Positions 17,188 through 25,886 of a stretch of 64,000 nt of DNA are shown one piece after another. The position numbers and the translations under genes are program-made. Source of the stretch: Caulobacteraceae bacterium (GTDB taxonomy: Bacteria; Pseudomonadota; Alphaproteobacteria; Caulobacterales; Caulobacteraceae); NCBI GenBank assembly GCA_019247715.1, contig JAFBAO010000052.1, forward strand, positions 1-64,000. The letters are read 5' to 3'. Positions within the stretch are counted from its first letter, which is position 1. Each line of letters starts with the position of its first letter. The notes under the pieces are model-generated. The model did no database searches. It saw nothing but the letters and a program-made list of their open reading frames with translations, and was not told the DNA's origin.

Positions 17188-18744
17188 GTGTCGGATCATA
17201 TCGTAGCCACCACCCGTGGCCGCATCCGCGGCGCGGAGGCCGGAGGCGTCCGCCGCTTCCTCGGCGTCCCCTTCGCGGCGCCGCCCACGGGAAGCTTTCG
17301 CCTGCGCGCGCCATCGCGGCCCGCCCCCTGGTCCGGGGTTCGCGATGCGCTCTGCTTCGGTCCCATCGCCCCGCAACCCGGCCCCGCCGGCGATTCCTCC
17401 AGCCACGCGGCTTTTCGTGGTCTCGACACCCACGCCCCCGGCGTGTCGCAGGACGAAGACTGCCTGACCCTGAACATCTGGACGGCCGCGGCGGGGGAGA
17501 GGCGTCCGGTCATGGTCTGGCTGCACGGGGGCGGGCTGCGCGCCGGCTCGCCGCAGATACCGGCCTATGACGGCGCCGAGTTCGCGCGCCAGGGGGTGGT
17601 GCTGGTCACCGTCGCCTACCGCCTGGGCGTGCTCGGCTTCCTCTGCCACCCGGCCCTTTCCGAGGGGGAGGGGGCCTGCGGGAACTGGGGTCTTCTCGAC
17701 CAACTCGCGGCGCTCGCCTGGGTGCGCGAGAACATCGCGGCCTTCGGCGGCGACCCCCAGAACGTCACCGTGTTCGGTCAGTCCGCCGGCGCAAGCTCCA
17801 TCGCCGCCTTGTTCGCGCTGCCCGAGCGGCGGCCGTTCGACAAGGCCATTCTGCAAAGCGCGGCGCCGAAGTCGCAGACCCTGGACGAGGCCGCCGTCCA
17901 TGCGGAGGCCGTGGCGGCGGCGCTCGGCCTCAAGGACGTGCGCGAGGTGCGTCATGCGCCGCTGTCCGCCGTCCTGGCGGCGCAGGAGAAGGTGGAGGGC
18001 GGCCCATCCGCCGGCATGATGTTCATCGTCGCCCAGGACGGCTTCCTGTTCGACAAGGACCCGCTGGCCATGCTGGGCGAAGGCCGCGGCGTCGATGCGC
18101 CCCGCCTCGTGGGCGCCGTCCGCGACGAATGGCGTCGCTTCATGCCGCTGGACCCGCGCGGCGCCAACCTCGACGAGCCGGCTTTGCGCCGCCGGCTGGA
18201 GCGGGCCCTGCCGGGAGACCCTGGAACGATCATCTCGGCCTATGCCGCGCACCGCCGGGCGCGCGGCGAAACCGCATCGCCCAGCGAGATCTGGTTCGAT
18301 ATCTGCGGGGACACCTATTTCCGCCTGCCGAGCCTGAACTTCGAGCTCGCGACGGCCCGATACCCATCTGCGACGTTCGAGTACCTCATCGACTATCCGG
18401 TGCGGATCGACGGGGGCCGTTGCGGCAGCTTTCACAGCTACGAGCTGCCGCTCGTGTTCGGAAACTGGTCGATGCCCGAGTATGCGCCGATCTATGAGGG
18501 CATGGCCGATGTCGCCGAGGTGTCCAGGACCTTGATGGCCACCTGGATCGCCTTCGCCCGCCATGGCGACCCTTCCACGACTTTCGGCGCCTGGCCGCGC
18601 TGGACGCCGTCGGAGCGCCGCCAGTTCGTGCTTGGCCCCAATCCACACGTGGCTTCCGATCCATTCCGGTCGGTGACCGACCTGATCGCCGAGCGGGTCA
18701 CGGAGGGCCAGAACGCCGCGCCGCTGGGTCTGGCGCGCCGGTGA
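17188..18744 (+). CDS. Carboxylesterase/lipase family protein (type B)
   Basis: 518 aa, GTG 17188 with GGGAGG. Features: the N-terminal RFLGVPFAAPP motif, SQDEDCLTLNIW (EDCLxLN), the oxyanion HGGG at 113-116, and FGQSAG with nucleophile S199. The late GSFHSYELPLVFGN holds the catalytic His. It is the classical type-B esterase fold and should cleave carboxylic esters in the cytoplasm or periplasm; no signal peptide is seen. Its stop overlaps the GTG of the following monooxygenase by four bases (GTGA), implying coupled translation. Ester products of that enzyme are natural candidate substrates, which is inference. Confidence 0.93.
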   Translation: MSDHIVATTRGRIRGAEAGGVRRFLGVPFAAPPTGSFRLRAPSRPAPWSGVRDALCFGPIAPQPGPAGDSSSHAAFRGLDTHAPGVSQDEDCLTLNIWTAAAGERRPVMVWLHGGGLRAGSPQIPAYDGAEFARQGVVLVTVAYRLGVLGFLCHPALSEGEGACGNWGLLDQLAALAWVRENIAAFGGDPQNVTVFGQSAGASSIAALFALPERRPFDKAILQSAAPKSQTLDEAAVHAEAVAAALGLKDVREVRHAPLSAVLAAQEKVEGGPSAGMMFIVAQDGFLFDKDPLAMLGEGRGVDAPRLVGAVRDEWRRFMPLDPRGANLDEPALRRRLERALPGDPGTIISAYAAHRRARGETASPSEIWFDICGDTYFRLPSLNFELATARYPSATFEYLIDYPVRIDGGRCGSFHSYELPLVFGNWSMPEYAPIYEGMADVAEVSRTLMATWIAFARHGDPSTTFGAWPRWTPSERRQFVLGPNPHVASDPFRSVTDLIAERVTEGQNAAPLGLARR

Positions 18745-20285
18745 GCACCGAAGCGAGGCGCGACAGCAGACAGTTGGACCGGGAGGCGCAGGGCTTGGCC
18801 GTAGGAGGAGAACCGGCGGCGTTCGCCGGCAAGGAGATGCGGATCGTCATCGCGGGCGCCGGCCTATCCGGCATCCTGAAGGGCATCCGCCTCAAGCAGC
18901 GCGGGATGCACAACTTTCGCATCCTGGAGAAGGCGTCCGACCTCGGCGGCACCTGGAGGGACAACCGCTATCCGGGTGTCTCCTGCGACACGCCCGGCCA
19001 CGCCTATGTCTACTCCTTCGCCCTCAATCCCGACTACAAGACGCGCTATGCGCCGGGGGCGGAAATCCTCGCCTACTACAGGCGGGTGGCCAAGAAATTC
19101 GGTGTCATCCAGCACCTGACCTACAATGCGGAAGTGCTCTCGGCCGAGTGGACCGGCAGATCCTGGAGGATCGAGGCCGCCAACGGCGAAGAACTCGAGG
19201 CGGAGGTCTTCATCTCGGCCTGTGGGCGGTTGCACCAGCCTAAGATTCCGGACATCCCCGGCCTGGCGGACTTCGCCGGACCCTGGTTCCACAGCGCCCG
19301 GTGGGACCCGTCGGTGGGCGTGCGGCGCAAGCGCGTGGGGGTCATCGGAACCGGCTCCTCGGCCGCCCAGATCATCTCGGCTCTGCCGTCACAGGTGGAA
19401 AGACTGGTGGTCTTCCAGCGCAGCCCTCACTGGTTCATCGATCCCCCCAACACCCGGCTCAGCCTGGCGAAGCGGCTCAAGCTGCGCTTCATCCCGGGCG
19501 AGGCCCGCAAGTACTACGAGAAGCTGCACGCGTTCGGCGAAGGGTTGGCGCGCCAGCGGATGCAGGGCGGGGAGGCGGGCCAGCAGGTCGTCGCCGACTT
19601 CGCCCACGCCGCCCTCGCCAAGATCCGCGATCCCGAGTTGCGCCGAAAGCTGACGCCCGATTACGCCGTCGGGTGCAAGCGGATCGTGATCTGCGCCGCG
19701 TTCGCCGAAGCGATCCAGCAGCCCAATGTCGAGCTGGAAGTGGAAGGCATAACCAGGGTCGAGGCGGAGGGCGTGAGGCTCCGGGACGGGCGCCTGCAGC
19801 GGTTGGACGTCTTGTGCCTCGCCACCGGCTTCAGGAGCGACGCCTACATGCGGCCGATGACCCTCAAGGGCAAGGATGGCGTCACCCTCGACGAGCTGTG
19901 GGCCGACAGCTTCGTCAACTACCGCACAGTCGCCCTGCCGCAGATGCCGAACTTCTTCATGATCAACGGTCCCTTCAGCCCCGGCGGGACCAGCCCCATC
20001 GTGCGGGTGGCGGAGATCCAGACCGGCTACGTGATTCAGCTGATCGATCGCCTCGCCGAACAGGGCGGCTGCCTCTACCCCGACGACGCCCGCACCCGCG
20101 CGCTGGTCGCCGAGATTCAGGACCGGGCCAAGCAGACCGTCTGGTTCACGGGCGGCTGCGAGAGCTGGTACCTGGATCGCAACGGCGTGCCCCTGGTGGA
20201 TCCCGTCCTGCCGTCCGAGATGGCCAAGGCCATGAAGACCGCGCACTTCGCGGACTTCGTGCACGAACCGGCTCAGCGCCTCTGA
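18741..20285 (+). CDS. Type I Baeyer-Villiger / flavin-containing monooxygenase
   Basis: 514 aa from GTG 18741. FAD site GAGLSG at 39-44, GGTW at 69-72, a second nucleotide site GTGSSA at 203-208, and the type I fingerprint FxGxxxHxxxW(D) at residues 178-189 (F178, G180, H184, W188, D189). These are the marks of FAD- and NADPH-dependent ketone-to-ester or lactone oxygenases. An N-terminal segment of ~32 residues precedes the FAD domain. It is translationally coupled to the type-B esterase, which would hydrolyse the product. The target could be a cyclic or side-chain ketone. It meets the lactonase-like gene tail to tail. Confidence 0.92.
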   Translation: MSTEARRDSRQLDREAQGLAVGGEPAAFAGKEMRIVIAGAGLSGILKGIRLKQRGMHNFRILEKASDLGGTWRDNRYPGVSCDTPGHAYVYSFALNPDYKTRYAPGAEILAYYRRVAKKFGVIQHLTYNAEVLSAEWTGRSWRIEAANGEELEAEVFISACGRLHQPKIPDIPGLADFAGPWFHSARWDPSVGVRRKRVGVIGTGSSAAQIISALPSQVERLVVFQRSPHWFIDPPNTRLSLAKRLKLRFIPGEARKYYEKLHAFGEGLARQRMQGGEAGQQVVADFAHAALAKIRDPELRRKLTPDYAVGCKRIVICAAFAEAIQQPNVELEVEGITRVEAEGVRLRDGRLQRLDVLCLATGFRSDAYMRPMTLKGKDGVTLDELWADSFVNYRTVALPQMPNFFMINGPFSPGGTSPIVRVAEIQTGYVIQLIDRLAEQGGCLYPDDARTRALVAEIQDRAKQTVWFTGGCESWYLDRNGVPLVDPVLPSEMAKAMKTAHFADFVHEPAQRL

Positions 20286-20309
20286 CGGCGAACGCGGGGC
20301 TCGCCGCGA

Positions 20310-21308
20310 TCAGGCAGGCTGAGCGGCGACCGACTTTCCGCGCGCCGGAACTTCGTCGCAGAAGTAGCGGCGCGGATTGTCGCGGAGGAGACTGTCGATA
20401 GCGGCCTGAGACACGCCGCGCTCGCGCAGGATCGGCGCGACGTGGCGCGAGAAATGCATCGACGAGTGCGTCTTCAGCATGGAGGCGAGCCCCGGCGAGT
20501 ACATGGCCCCGAGGTTACAGAAGACGCAATCGTGGGAGATCATCACCTGCTGGGCGAAGCCGGCCTCGAGCAGCGCGTGGAGGCATTCGGCCCGGACTTC
20601 GTCCGGCATCAGCCCGGTGAGACCGAAGCGGTCGAAGCCGATGTACGCGCCGCCCTCGACGATGGAGCGGTGATAGGCCTTGTCGCGCGAGCCGCAGCTG
20701 TGGCCGATGATCACCTTGTGCGCCGGAACGCCGAAGCCGGTGAGCTTGGCCAGCAACACCTCGCCGCCGATAGCCTCGGTGTGGGTGATGATGGGCGCCC
20801 CGGTCTCGCGGCAGGCGATGGCCGCGGCCTCGATCAGCTTGTTCTCGTATTCGGAGTCCGGGTCGGCGCCGACGGCAAGCTTGATGGCGGCGGGCTTCAG
20901 CTTCGAGGGTCCCACCCCGTTGGTCAGCTCGTCCACGTACATGGCGGCGACGTACTCCGCCGCCTTGCGGAAGCCCTGCAGCTTGACCCGCCAATAGGGG
21001 CTGCCGGCGCGCTCATGATAGAGGCCGGTGGTGAAGAGGATGTTGAACCCGGTGCGCGCCGCCACCTCGGCGTAGAGTTCCGGATCGCGGCCGAGGTCGT
21101 TCGGGCAGGGATCCAGCAGGCTCGAGAAGCCGCCCGCCTGCAGCTCCTCGATGCGCTCGACGCAAGCCTCGATGACAGCCTCGCGGGAAAGGCGGGGGGC
21201 CTGGGTGTCGACCTCCCATCCGAGGAAGCCGGCAACCAGATGCTCGTGCATCAGGGTCGCGCCGAGATCGTCCGTGGAGATCGGCCCGGCGGCGCTGTTG
21301 ATCTTCAT
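20310..21308 (-). CDS. Phosphotriesterase-family metal-dependent hydrolase (possible lactonase)
   Basis: 332 aa. Binuclear-metal ligands are in place: MHEHL with H21 and H23, the likely carbamylated Lys K143 (AAIKLAVG), H176 (THTEA), H203 (IGHSCG) and D260 (ISHDCV). This matches phosphotriesterase-like lactonases, including the quorum-quenching and gamma-lactonase types. It is 16 nt downstream of the unrecognised gene at 21325 and ends near the Baeyer-Villiger enzyme, whose lactone product is a plausible substrate (inference). Native phosphotriesterase activity is less likely than lactonase activity. Confidence 0.92.
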   Translation of the reverse strand: MKINSAAGPISTDDLGATLMHEHLVAGFLGWEVDTQAPRLSREAVIEACVERIEELQAGGFSSLLDPCPNDLGRDPELYAEVAARTGFNILFTTGLYHERAGSPYWRVKLQGFRKAAEYVAAMYVDELTNGVGPSKLKPAAIKLAVGADPDSEYENKLIEAAAIACRETGAPIITHTEAIGGEVLLAKLTGFGVPAHKVIIGHSCGSRDKAYHRSIVEGGAYIGFDRFGLTGLMPDEVRAECLHALLEAGFAQQVMISHDCVFCNLGAMYSPGLASMLKTHSSMHFSRHVAPILRERGVSQAAIDSLLRDNPRRYFCDEVPARGKSVAAQPA

Positions 21309-21324
21309 ACTGGGCTACTCGCGG

Positions 21325-22323
21325 CTAATACCGATCGCTCGGCCTGCGGGCGTCGGCGAAGTATCTGAGCCCCGGCGGCGGATAGGCCCGCAGCACGGTT
21401 TCGCGGAAGGTCCGGTCGTGAAGCGGATCGTCCGGCAGGGCGAAGCTCAGGCCGCGGCGGCGGAAGTCGTCGGCGAAGGCGTCCCAGACCTGGTCCATGG
21501 AAAGATCGTCGAGGTGGTTGTCGAAGGCCTCGGCCTCCGCCCGGGTCTTGAAGACGTACGCCTTCCAGATGACGAACAGGCGCAGCTGCGACTCTTTGTA
21601 GGTGAAGCGGGGGACGCCCTCGTCGACGATATGCCAGAGGTCGTCCTCGCCCTTGTGGAGCTTCGAATCGCCGCCGATCGTGCGCGGTGCGAGCCATTCC
21701 TCGCGCGGCCCGACGCCTTGGGCCCGGTGGTACATGAAGTCGTTGTCGGTGACGATCGCGGTGTTCCAGAGCGGCGAGCGCAGGGCTTGCGAGGGCTTGG
21801 TCGGTCCTTCCGGCCAATACTCGTAGCCGCCGCCCGGTCCGGGGAAGAAATAGGCGAGGGCGGACGCCTGCAGCACCGACCAGGGCATGAAGAGCCCGGA
21901 ATGGTGCATCGCGATGCGAAGCCAGCTCGGGTGATGGGCGTCGTCGATGCCGCGACAGATGGAAAGGTCGATATGGGGGCGCCCCGGCTGCATGGGTCCC
22001 GAAATATTGGCGGTCAGGCTGTGGGGACGGATCTCCCAGGCCCCGCCGAAGGCGGTCTTGGCGGTCTCGATCAGGCGCGGATTCTCGAAGAAGGGCCTCG
22101 CCTCCGGGACGACCGCGAGGCCGCCCCGGAACCAGCTTCTTTGAAACCAGGGCTCGGCGCCGCCGGAGTTCTCGTAGCTCTGCTTCGAATAGATGAGGTC
22201 GTAGGGCGCGCTTCGATACATCAGATCGAGCAACGCCTGTGGATCTTCGAAGGCGTCGTTCAGGATGACGGATTCGGCGACGACCTCGGCCGGCCTGGCC
22301 GGCGGCGCCATCAGTTCGGACAT
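21325..22323 (-). CDS. Unrecognised protein with possible HxD...H...R iron site
   Basis: 332 aa that I cannot place in a known family. A conspicuous pattern is H117-x-D119 (GRPHIDLS), then H199 in a TDNDFMYHRAQG segment and R248 (QLRLFVIW). This order and spacing resemble the facial triad and 2-oxoglutarate Arg of Fe(II) dioxygenases such as phytanoyl-CoA hydroxylase, but the flanking fold is not verifiable here. It is flanked by an MFS transporter (upstream, 18 nt) and a phosphotriesterase-like hydrolase (downstream, 16 nt) in one minus-strand operon. An oxygenase acting on the imported compound is a reasonable guess, no more. Confidence 0.6.
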   Translation of the reverse strand: MSELMAPPARPAEVVAESVILNDAFEDPQALLDLMYRSAPYDLIYSKQSYENSGGAEPWFQRSWFRGGLAVVPEARPFFENPRLIETAKTAFGGAWEIRPHSLTANISGPMQPGRPHIDLSICRGIDDAHHPSWLRIAMHHSGLFMPWSVLQASALAYFFPGPGGGYEYWPEGPTKPSQALRSPLWNTAIVTDNDFMYHRAQGVGPREEWLAPRTIGGDSKLHKGEDDLWHIVDEGVPRFTYKESQLRLFVIWKAYVFKTRAEAEAFDNHLDDLSMDQVWDAFADDFRRRGLSFALPDDPLHDRTFRETVLRAYPPPGLRYFADARRPSDRY

Positions 22324-22341
22324 GGTGTCACCTCCCGTCGG

Positions 22342-23793
22342 TCATTCGTGGTGGGGCCGGCGCTGCGAACCGGCGGCGCCCACCCTTATCACATGAGGTT
22401 TCCGCCGGCCTACCCTCTGGTTTTGAGGGCTACCCCTCGGTTTTTGGCGGCCGGGGGCGGTGTTCCCGGTCCTCGCGGCTTCGGCGTCGCGATCGGCCGT
22501 GCGGCTGGCCCATAGGAGCATCAGCGCCGCGGCGAGCATGAACACCGGGAGCACGATGAGCGAGTACCGCAATGAATGCAATCCATGGTAGAGCTTCACC
22601 TGGTCGTTGACCGCACCGATCACGACCGGTCCTAGGCCGGCGCCGACCACGTTGGCGCAGAAGGAGCCCGCCGCGACCATGGTTCCCCGCAGGCGCGGGG
22701 GCGTAACGTCCAAATAGGTCGCGGGGATGATCGCGACCACCGGCCCCACCACGATCGCGTAGATGAACAGCATTGACAGGATGATCCGGAGGTCGTGTGC
22801 GATCAGCACGGCGCAAAAGAGAGGCGCGCCCACGGCCAGGGAGCCGGCTATGTAATAGAGGCGCCAGCGCGCCCCGCGCCGGGCCAGCAGATCGCTCAGA
22901 GTTCCGCCGATCGGAATGCCGAGGACCGCCGGCGCAGTCGTCGCCATCCACCAAAAGCCCATGCTCGAGGCTGACATGCCCTCCACCCGCATCAGGTACG
23001 CCGGCACCCAACCGGTGAAGCTCGTGAAGGAGAGGAAGGTGAAGATGGAGCCCAGCAACAGCGGACCCACGGACGCTATCGAGGCCAGGTGGGCGATGCT
23101 TCCACGCCAGGACTGGGCCGATGAATCGCGCTGTTGGCCGCCGTCGCTGGCGCCCCGCACCGGCTCCGGCACCGTCAGGTAGAAGACGACGGCGAGCAAG
23201 AGCCCCGGGACGCCCAGGGCCAGGAAGGCCACGTGCCAGTTGTAGACGTCGGTGAGACGGGCGGCGACGAAGGCGCAAAAGGAGGTGCCCAAGGCGCCCC
23301 CGAGCATGATGAAGGCCAAGGCGGTTCCGCGCCGCTTCGGCGAAAAGAAGTCTCCCACCATGGATGTCCAGGCTGGGTGGAGGACCGCCTCGCCACTGGC
23401 GACGCCCATGCGAGCCAGCAGCAGGGTGACGTAGGAGCTCGCGAGCCCGCAAGAGAGGGTCATGACGCTCCAGACCGCGATCGCCGCGGTGACGATGTGG
23501 CGTCGGACGCCCACGTCGGTCAGCCGCGCCAGCGGCAGGGCGATGGTCGCGTACACCGCCGTGAAGGCGATGCCCGTGAGGGCGCCCATCCCGGTGTCGC
23601 TGACCCTCAAGTCCTTCTGGATCGGCACCAACAAGATGGAGAGGATCTGGCGGTCGCCGGAGGCCAACATGACGAGGCAGGCGATGATGAAGACGATGTA
23701 GGCGCCACGGGGGCCGCAAACCGGGGCCGCGGCCGCCGAGTCCGTTGCTCGAGGGCCGATCCGCAACTTTCGGTCGGACGCCGCAGTCGTCAT
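22342..23793 (-). CDS. MFS transporter (12 TM)
   Basis: 483 aa from ATG 23793, about eight nt after AGGAAG. The first TM (YIVFIIACLVMLASGDRQILSI) and a DRQ-type motif, ALPLARLTDVGVRRH, the GEAVLHPAW segment and KRRGTALAF suggest the Spinster/ACS-like family of symporters, probably for an organic anion. There are about twelve hydrophobic stretches. A ~45-residue hydrophilic Arg/Pro tail follows the last helix. It heads the operon with the HxD-type protein and the phosphotriesterase-like hydrolase, so it may import their substrate. Confidence 0.88.
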   Translation of the reverse strand: MTTAASDRKLRIGPRATDSAAAAPVCGPRGAYIVFIIACLVMLASGDRQILSILLVPIQKDLRVSDTGMGALTGIAFTAVYATIALPLARLTDVGVRRHIVTAAIAVWSVMTLSCGLASSYVTLLLARMGVASGEAVLHPAWTSMVGDFFSPKRRGTALAFIMLGGALGTSFCAFVAARLTDVYNWHVAFLALGVPGLLLAVVFYLTVPEPVRGASDGGQQRDSSAQSWRGSIAHLASIASVGPLLLGSIFTFLSFTSFTGWVPAYLMRVEGMSASSMGFWWMATTAPAVLGIPIGGTLSDLLARRGARWRLYYIAGSLAVGAPLFCAVLIAHDLRIILSMLFIYAIVVGPVVAIIPATYLDVTPPRLRGTMVAAGSFCANVVGAGLGPVVIGAVNDQVKLYHGLHSLRYSLIVLPVFMLAAALMLLWASRTADRDAEAARTGNTAPGRQKPRGSPQNQRVGRRKPHVIRVGAAGSQRRPHHE

Positions 23794-24130
23794 TCTGCGC
23801 TTCCTTGTTCCTCCCGCCAGTCTGCGTCGGCTCGGCATCGCACCTTGGCGCCGCCTTTTCGCGCTTTCGAGGCGCCGACGGGAGCGGCTCCTCGAACGGC
23901 CCGTAAAATCCCTTCTGTTGGCGGCGAGAGCGCCGTGGGGGAGTATGGTCCCCGAAGTTCGGAAGGCAACGGGGTTTCCAGCGCGAACACGTGGGCGCGC
24001 CGGATCCCGGCTGAAACCCGAGCGTCGGTCAGCCGCTCCGACCAGAGATTCTCGCGCCTTTCCTCAAATGTGAATTTCAAGGCCTACGCAAAGCGGCGAG
24101 AGAACTCCGGCCGCCAGAGGGAGGAACCCG
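23794..24130. promoter_or_regulatory. Divergent intergenic region
   Basis: 337 bases between the MFS gene (minus) and the DUF1214-like gene (plus). Promoters for both directions should be here. The more AT-rich part around 24050-24090 may contain the plus-strand promoter. I see no clear operator, hairpin or RNA gene. Confidence 0.3.
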
Positions 24131-25303
24131 ATGTCCGAAGACTACAACGCCGCCCTGCTGCAGGCCTGGGACGGCTTCTGCGACCGGGTGAAGGCGGCTG
24201 GACGCCTGGCGTTCCGAGACGAGACGCCGGACTCGCCGCTCGTGCGGGCGACGGGGGTCCGCTACATGGCGCGGTACATAGCCAAGGCGCTGGACCACGA
24301 GGTCAACTTCGCCGACCCCCTCTACCCGCAGTTCTGGCTCCTGCAGACGCCCACCAACAAGTCCTTCGGCGACAACCCCGACTGCACCTACTGGGTGGCC
24401 TGGGCGGACGGGGCGCACGACTACCGCATCGTCGGCAACCGCGGCTCGGTCGCCTGGGTCTCGTTCAAGGTCGGCGACCATGTCTTGCACAATCACGAGC
24501 TGAAGACCGAATGGGACGGCTCGTTCGTCATCGAGCTCAGCGCGACCCAGAAGCCCGGCAACTGGATCAAGCTGGACCCGGGACGCCAACGGGTGTTCGT
24601 GCGCCAATTCTTCGGCGTCTGGGACGCCGAGGAGCCGATGCGCGCGCGGATCGAGCGGCTGGGCGCCGAGCCCCCGCCGCCGTTGACGCCGCAAGAGGTG
24701 ATCGACGGCCTGGGGGCGGCGGCGAAATGGCTCGAGGAGGATTCCGCCTGGTGGCCGCGCTGGGTCGACGCGTTCCTGGAGCAGCCGAACACCTTCACCG
24801 CGGGCGTCCCGGCGTTCACGCGGCCCGCCGACGACCCGGGCTGGGACGGGCACCAGGTCGCCCTTGGGCGCCTGCTCAACTTCGTTGGCTGGCGCATCCA
24901 GCCTGACGAGGCGCTGGTGATCGACGTGAAGCCCCCGGCCGAGTTCAGCTACTGGAACTTCGAGCTCGGAGACCGCTGGTGGAACTCGGTCGACTATCGG
25001 TACCGGCTCTCGTCCCTGAACAACCACCAGGCGGAACTGGCCGCCGACGGGACGATCTGGGCGGTGGTCTCCCACCAGGACCCGAAGATCGCCAACTGGC
25101 TGGACACCGGCGGCAACATCGAAGGCTCGGTGAACCAGCGCTGGGTGGACGCCAAGCAAAGCCCGCTGCCGCGCGCGCGGCTGGTCAAGTTCGCCGAGCT
25201 GGACCAGGTGCTGCCCAGGGAGCTGCGGCGCCTCAGTCCGGAAGAGCGGCGCGAGCAACTGCGGCGGCGCAAGATCGGCGTCGATCGCAGGTTCCCGGTC
25301 TGA
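24131..25303 (+). CDS. DUF1214-like protein, full length
   Basis: 390 aa from ATG 24131. An N-terminal helical region carries Tyr/Arg-rich VRYMARYIAKALDHEV. A middle region contains TYWVAWADGAHDYRIVGNRG, an all-beta stretch seen also in 40412-41632. The C-terminal part holds YWNFELGDRWWNSVDY, the Asn-His-Gln turn and DPKIANWLDTGG followed by RW. The last block is the DUF1214 hallmark shared with 2-784. It starts a plus-strand row with a Ddn-like reductase, an SMP-30-like protein and an LLM oxidoreductase. No signal peptide or metal motif is evident; function is unknown. Confidence 0.75.
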   Translation: MSEDYNAALLQAWDGFCDRVKAAGRLAFRDETPDSPLVRATGVRYMARYIAKALDHEVNFADPLYPQFWLLQTPTNKSFGDNPDCTYWVAWADGAHDYRIVGNRGSVAWVSFKVGDHVLHNHELKTEWDGSFVIELSATQKPGNWIKLDPGRQRVFVRQFFGVWDAEEPMRARIERLGAEPPPPLTPQEVIDGLGAAAKWLEEDSAWWPRWVDAFLEQPNTFTAGVPAFTRPADDPGWDGHQVALGRLLNFVGWRIQPDEALVIDVKPPAEFSYWNFELGDRWWNSVDYRYRLSSLNNHQAELAADGTIWAVVSHQDPKIANWLDTGGNIEGSVNQRWVDAKQSPLPRARLVKFAELDQVLPRELRRLSPEERREQLRRRKIGVDRRFPV

Positions 25304-25322
25304 TTGGGAGGAGGGTGGGACG

Positions 25323-25820
25323 ATGAGCGAGCCGCAAGCCGCCGCTAAGCTCCACCTTCAGCCATGGATCCAGGGACATGGCGCCCACTACCTGTCGTCG
25401 GGCGGGGCCCGCGGGCACATCGAGGACCTGTCCTCCCGCGGCGGCAGGCTGTTCGCGCCGCACCTCCTGCTGAGGTACGTCGGGCGGAAGACCGGGAAGA
25501 CGTACACCATCCCGCTGTTCTACGGGGTCTATGGCGGGGAGGTGGTCATCGTCGCATCGAAGGGCGGCGCGCCGGCCCATCCGGCCTGGTACCTCAATCT
25601 GACCGCGAGCGACCAGGTGCGCTTCCAGGTGGCCACCCAGGCGTTCCGCGGAACCTGGCGCGAGCCCGAGGCTACGGAGCGTGACCAATTGTGGAAGCTC
25701 ATGGTCTCGAACCATCCAGCCTACGCCGACTATCAGGCCAAGACTTCGCGGCGCATTCCGATCATCCTCCTGCAGGCGGTGGAGGAGATTCCGGTTTTCA
25801 AGCCGGCCGATGCTGCTTAA
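25323..25820 (+). CDS. Nitroreductase/quinone reductase family protein, deazaflavin (F420)-type (Ddn-like)
   Basis: 165 aa from ATG 25323. It carries the Ddn-type split-barrel pattern: LLLRYVGRKTGKTYTIPLFY, then VVIVASKGGAPAHPAWYLNL and QVRFQV. In mycobacterial Ddn and FGD-related proteins these residues hold the phosphate and ring of cofactor F420. The presence in an alphaproteobacterium is notable, since F420 is uncommon there, though it is made by some. It follows the DUF1214-like gene by 19 nt. A use of FMN instead is possible. Confidence 0.85.
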   Translation: MSEPQAAAKLHLQPWIQGHGAHYLSSGGARGHIEDLSSRGGRLFAPHLLLRYVGRKTGKTYTIPLFYGVYGGEVVIVASKGGAPAHPAWYLNLTASDQVRFQVATQAFRGTWREPEATERDQLWKLMVSNHPAYADYQAKTSRRIPIILLQAVEEIPVFKPADAA

Positions 25821-25886
25821 GCGGCTTCTATTCAGGCGGCCGCATCCGGATCGCCTAGCGCAGCCGAACATCGGGGAGGAGCGTAC

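Noticed and set aside
24077..25258. Minus-strand open frame opposite the DUF1214-like gene
   Set aside because: Shadow of 24131-25303, no recognised domain.
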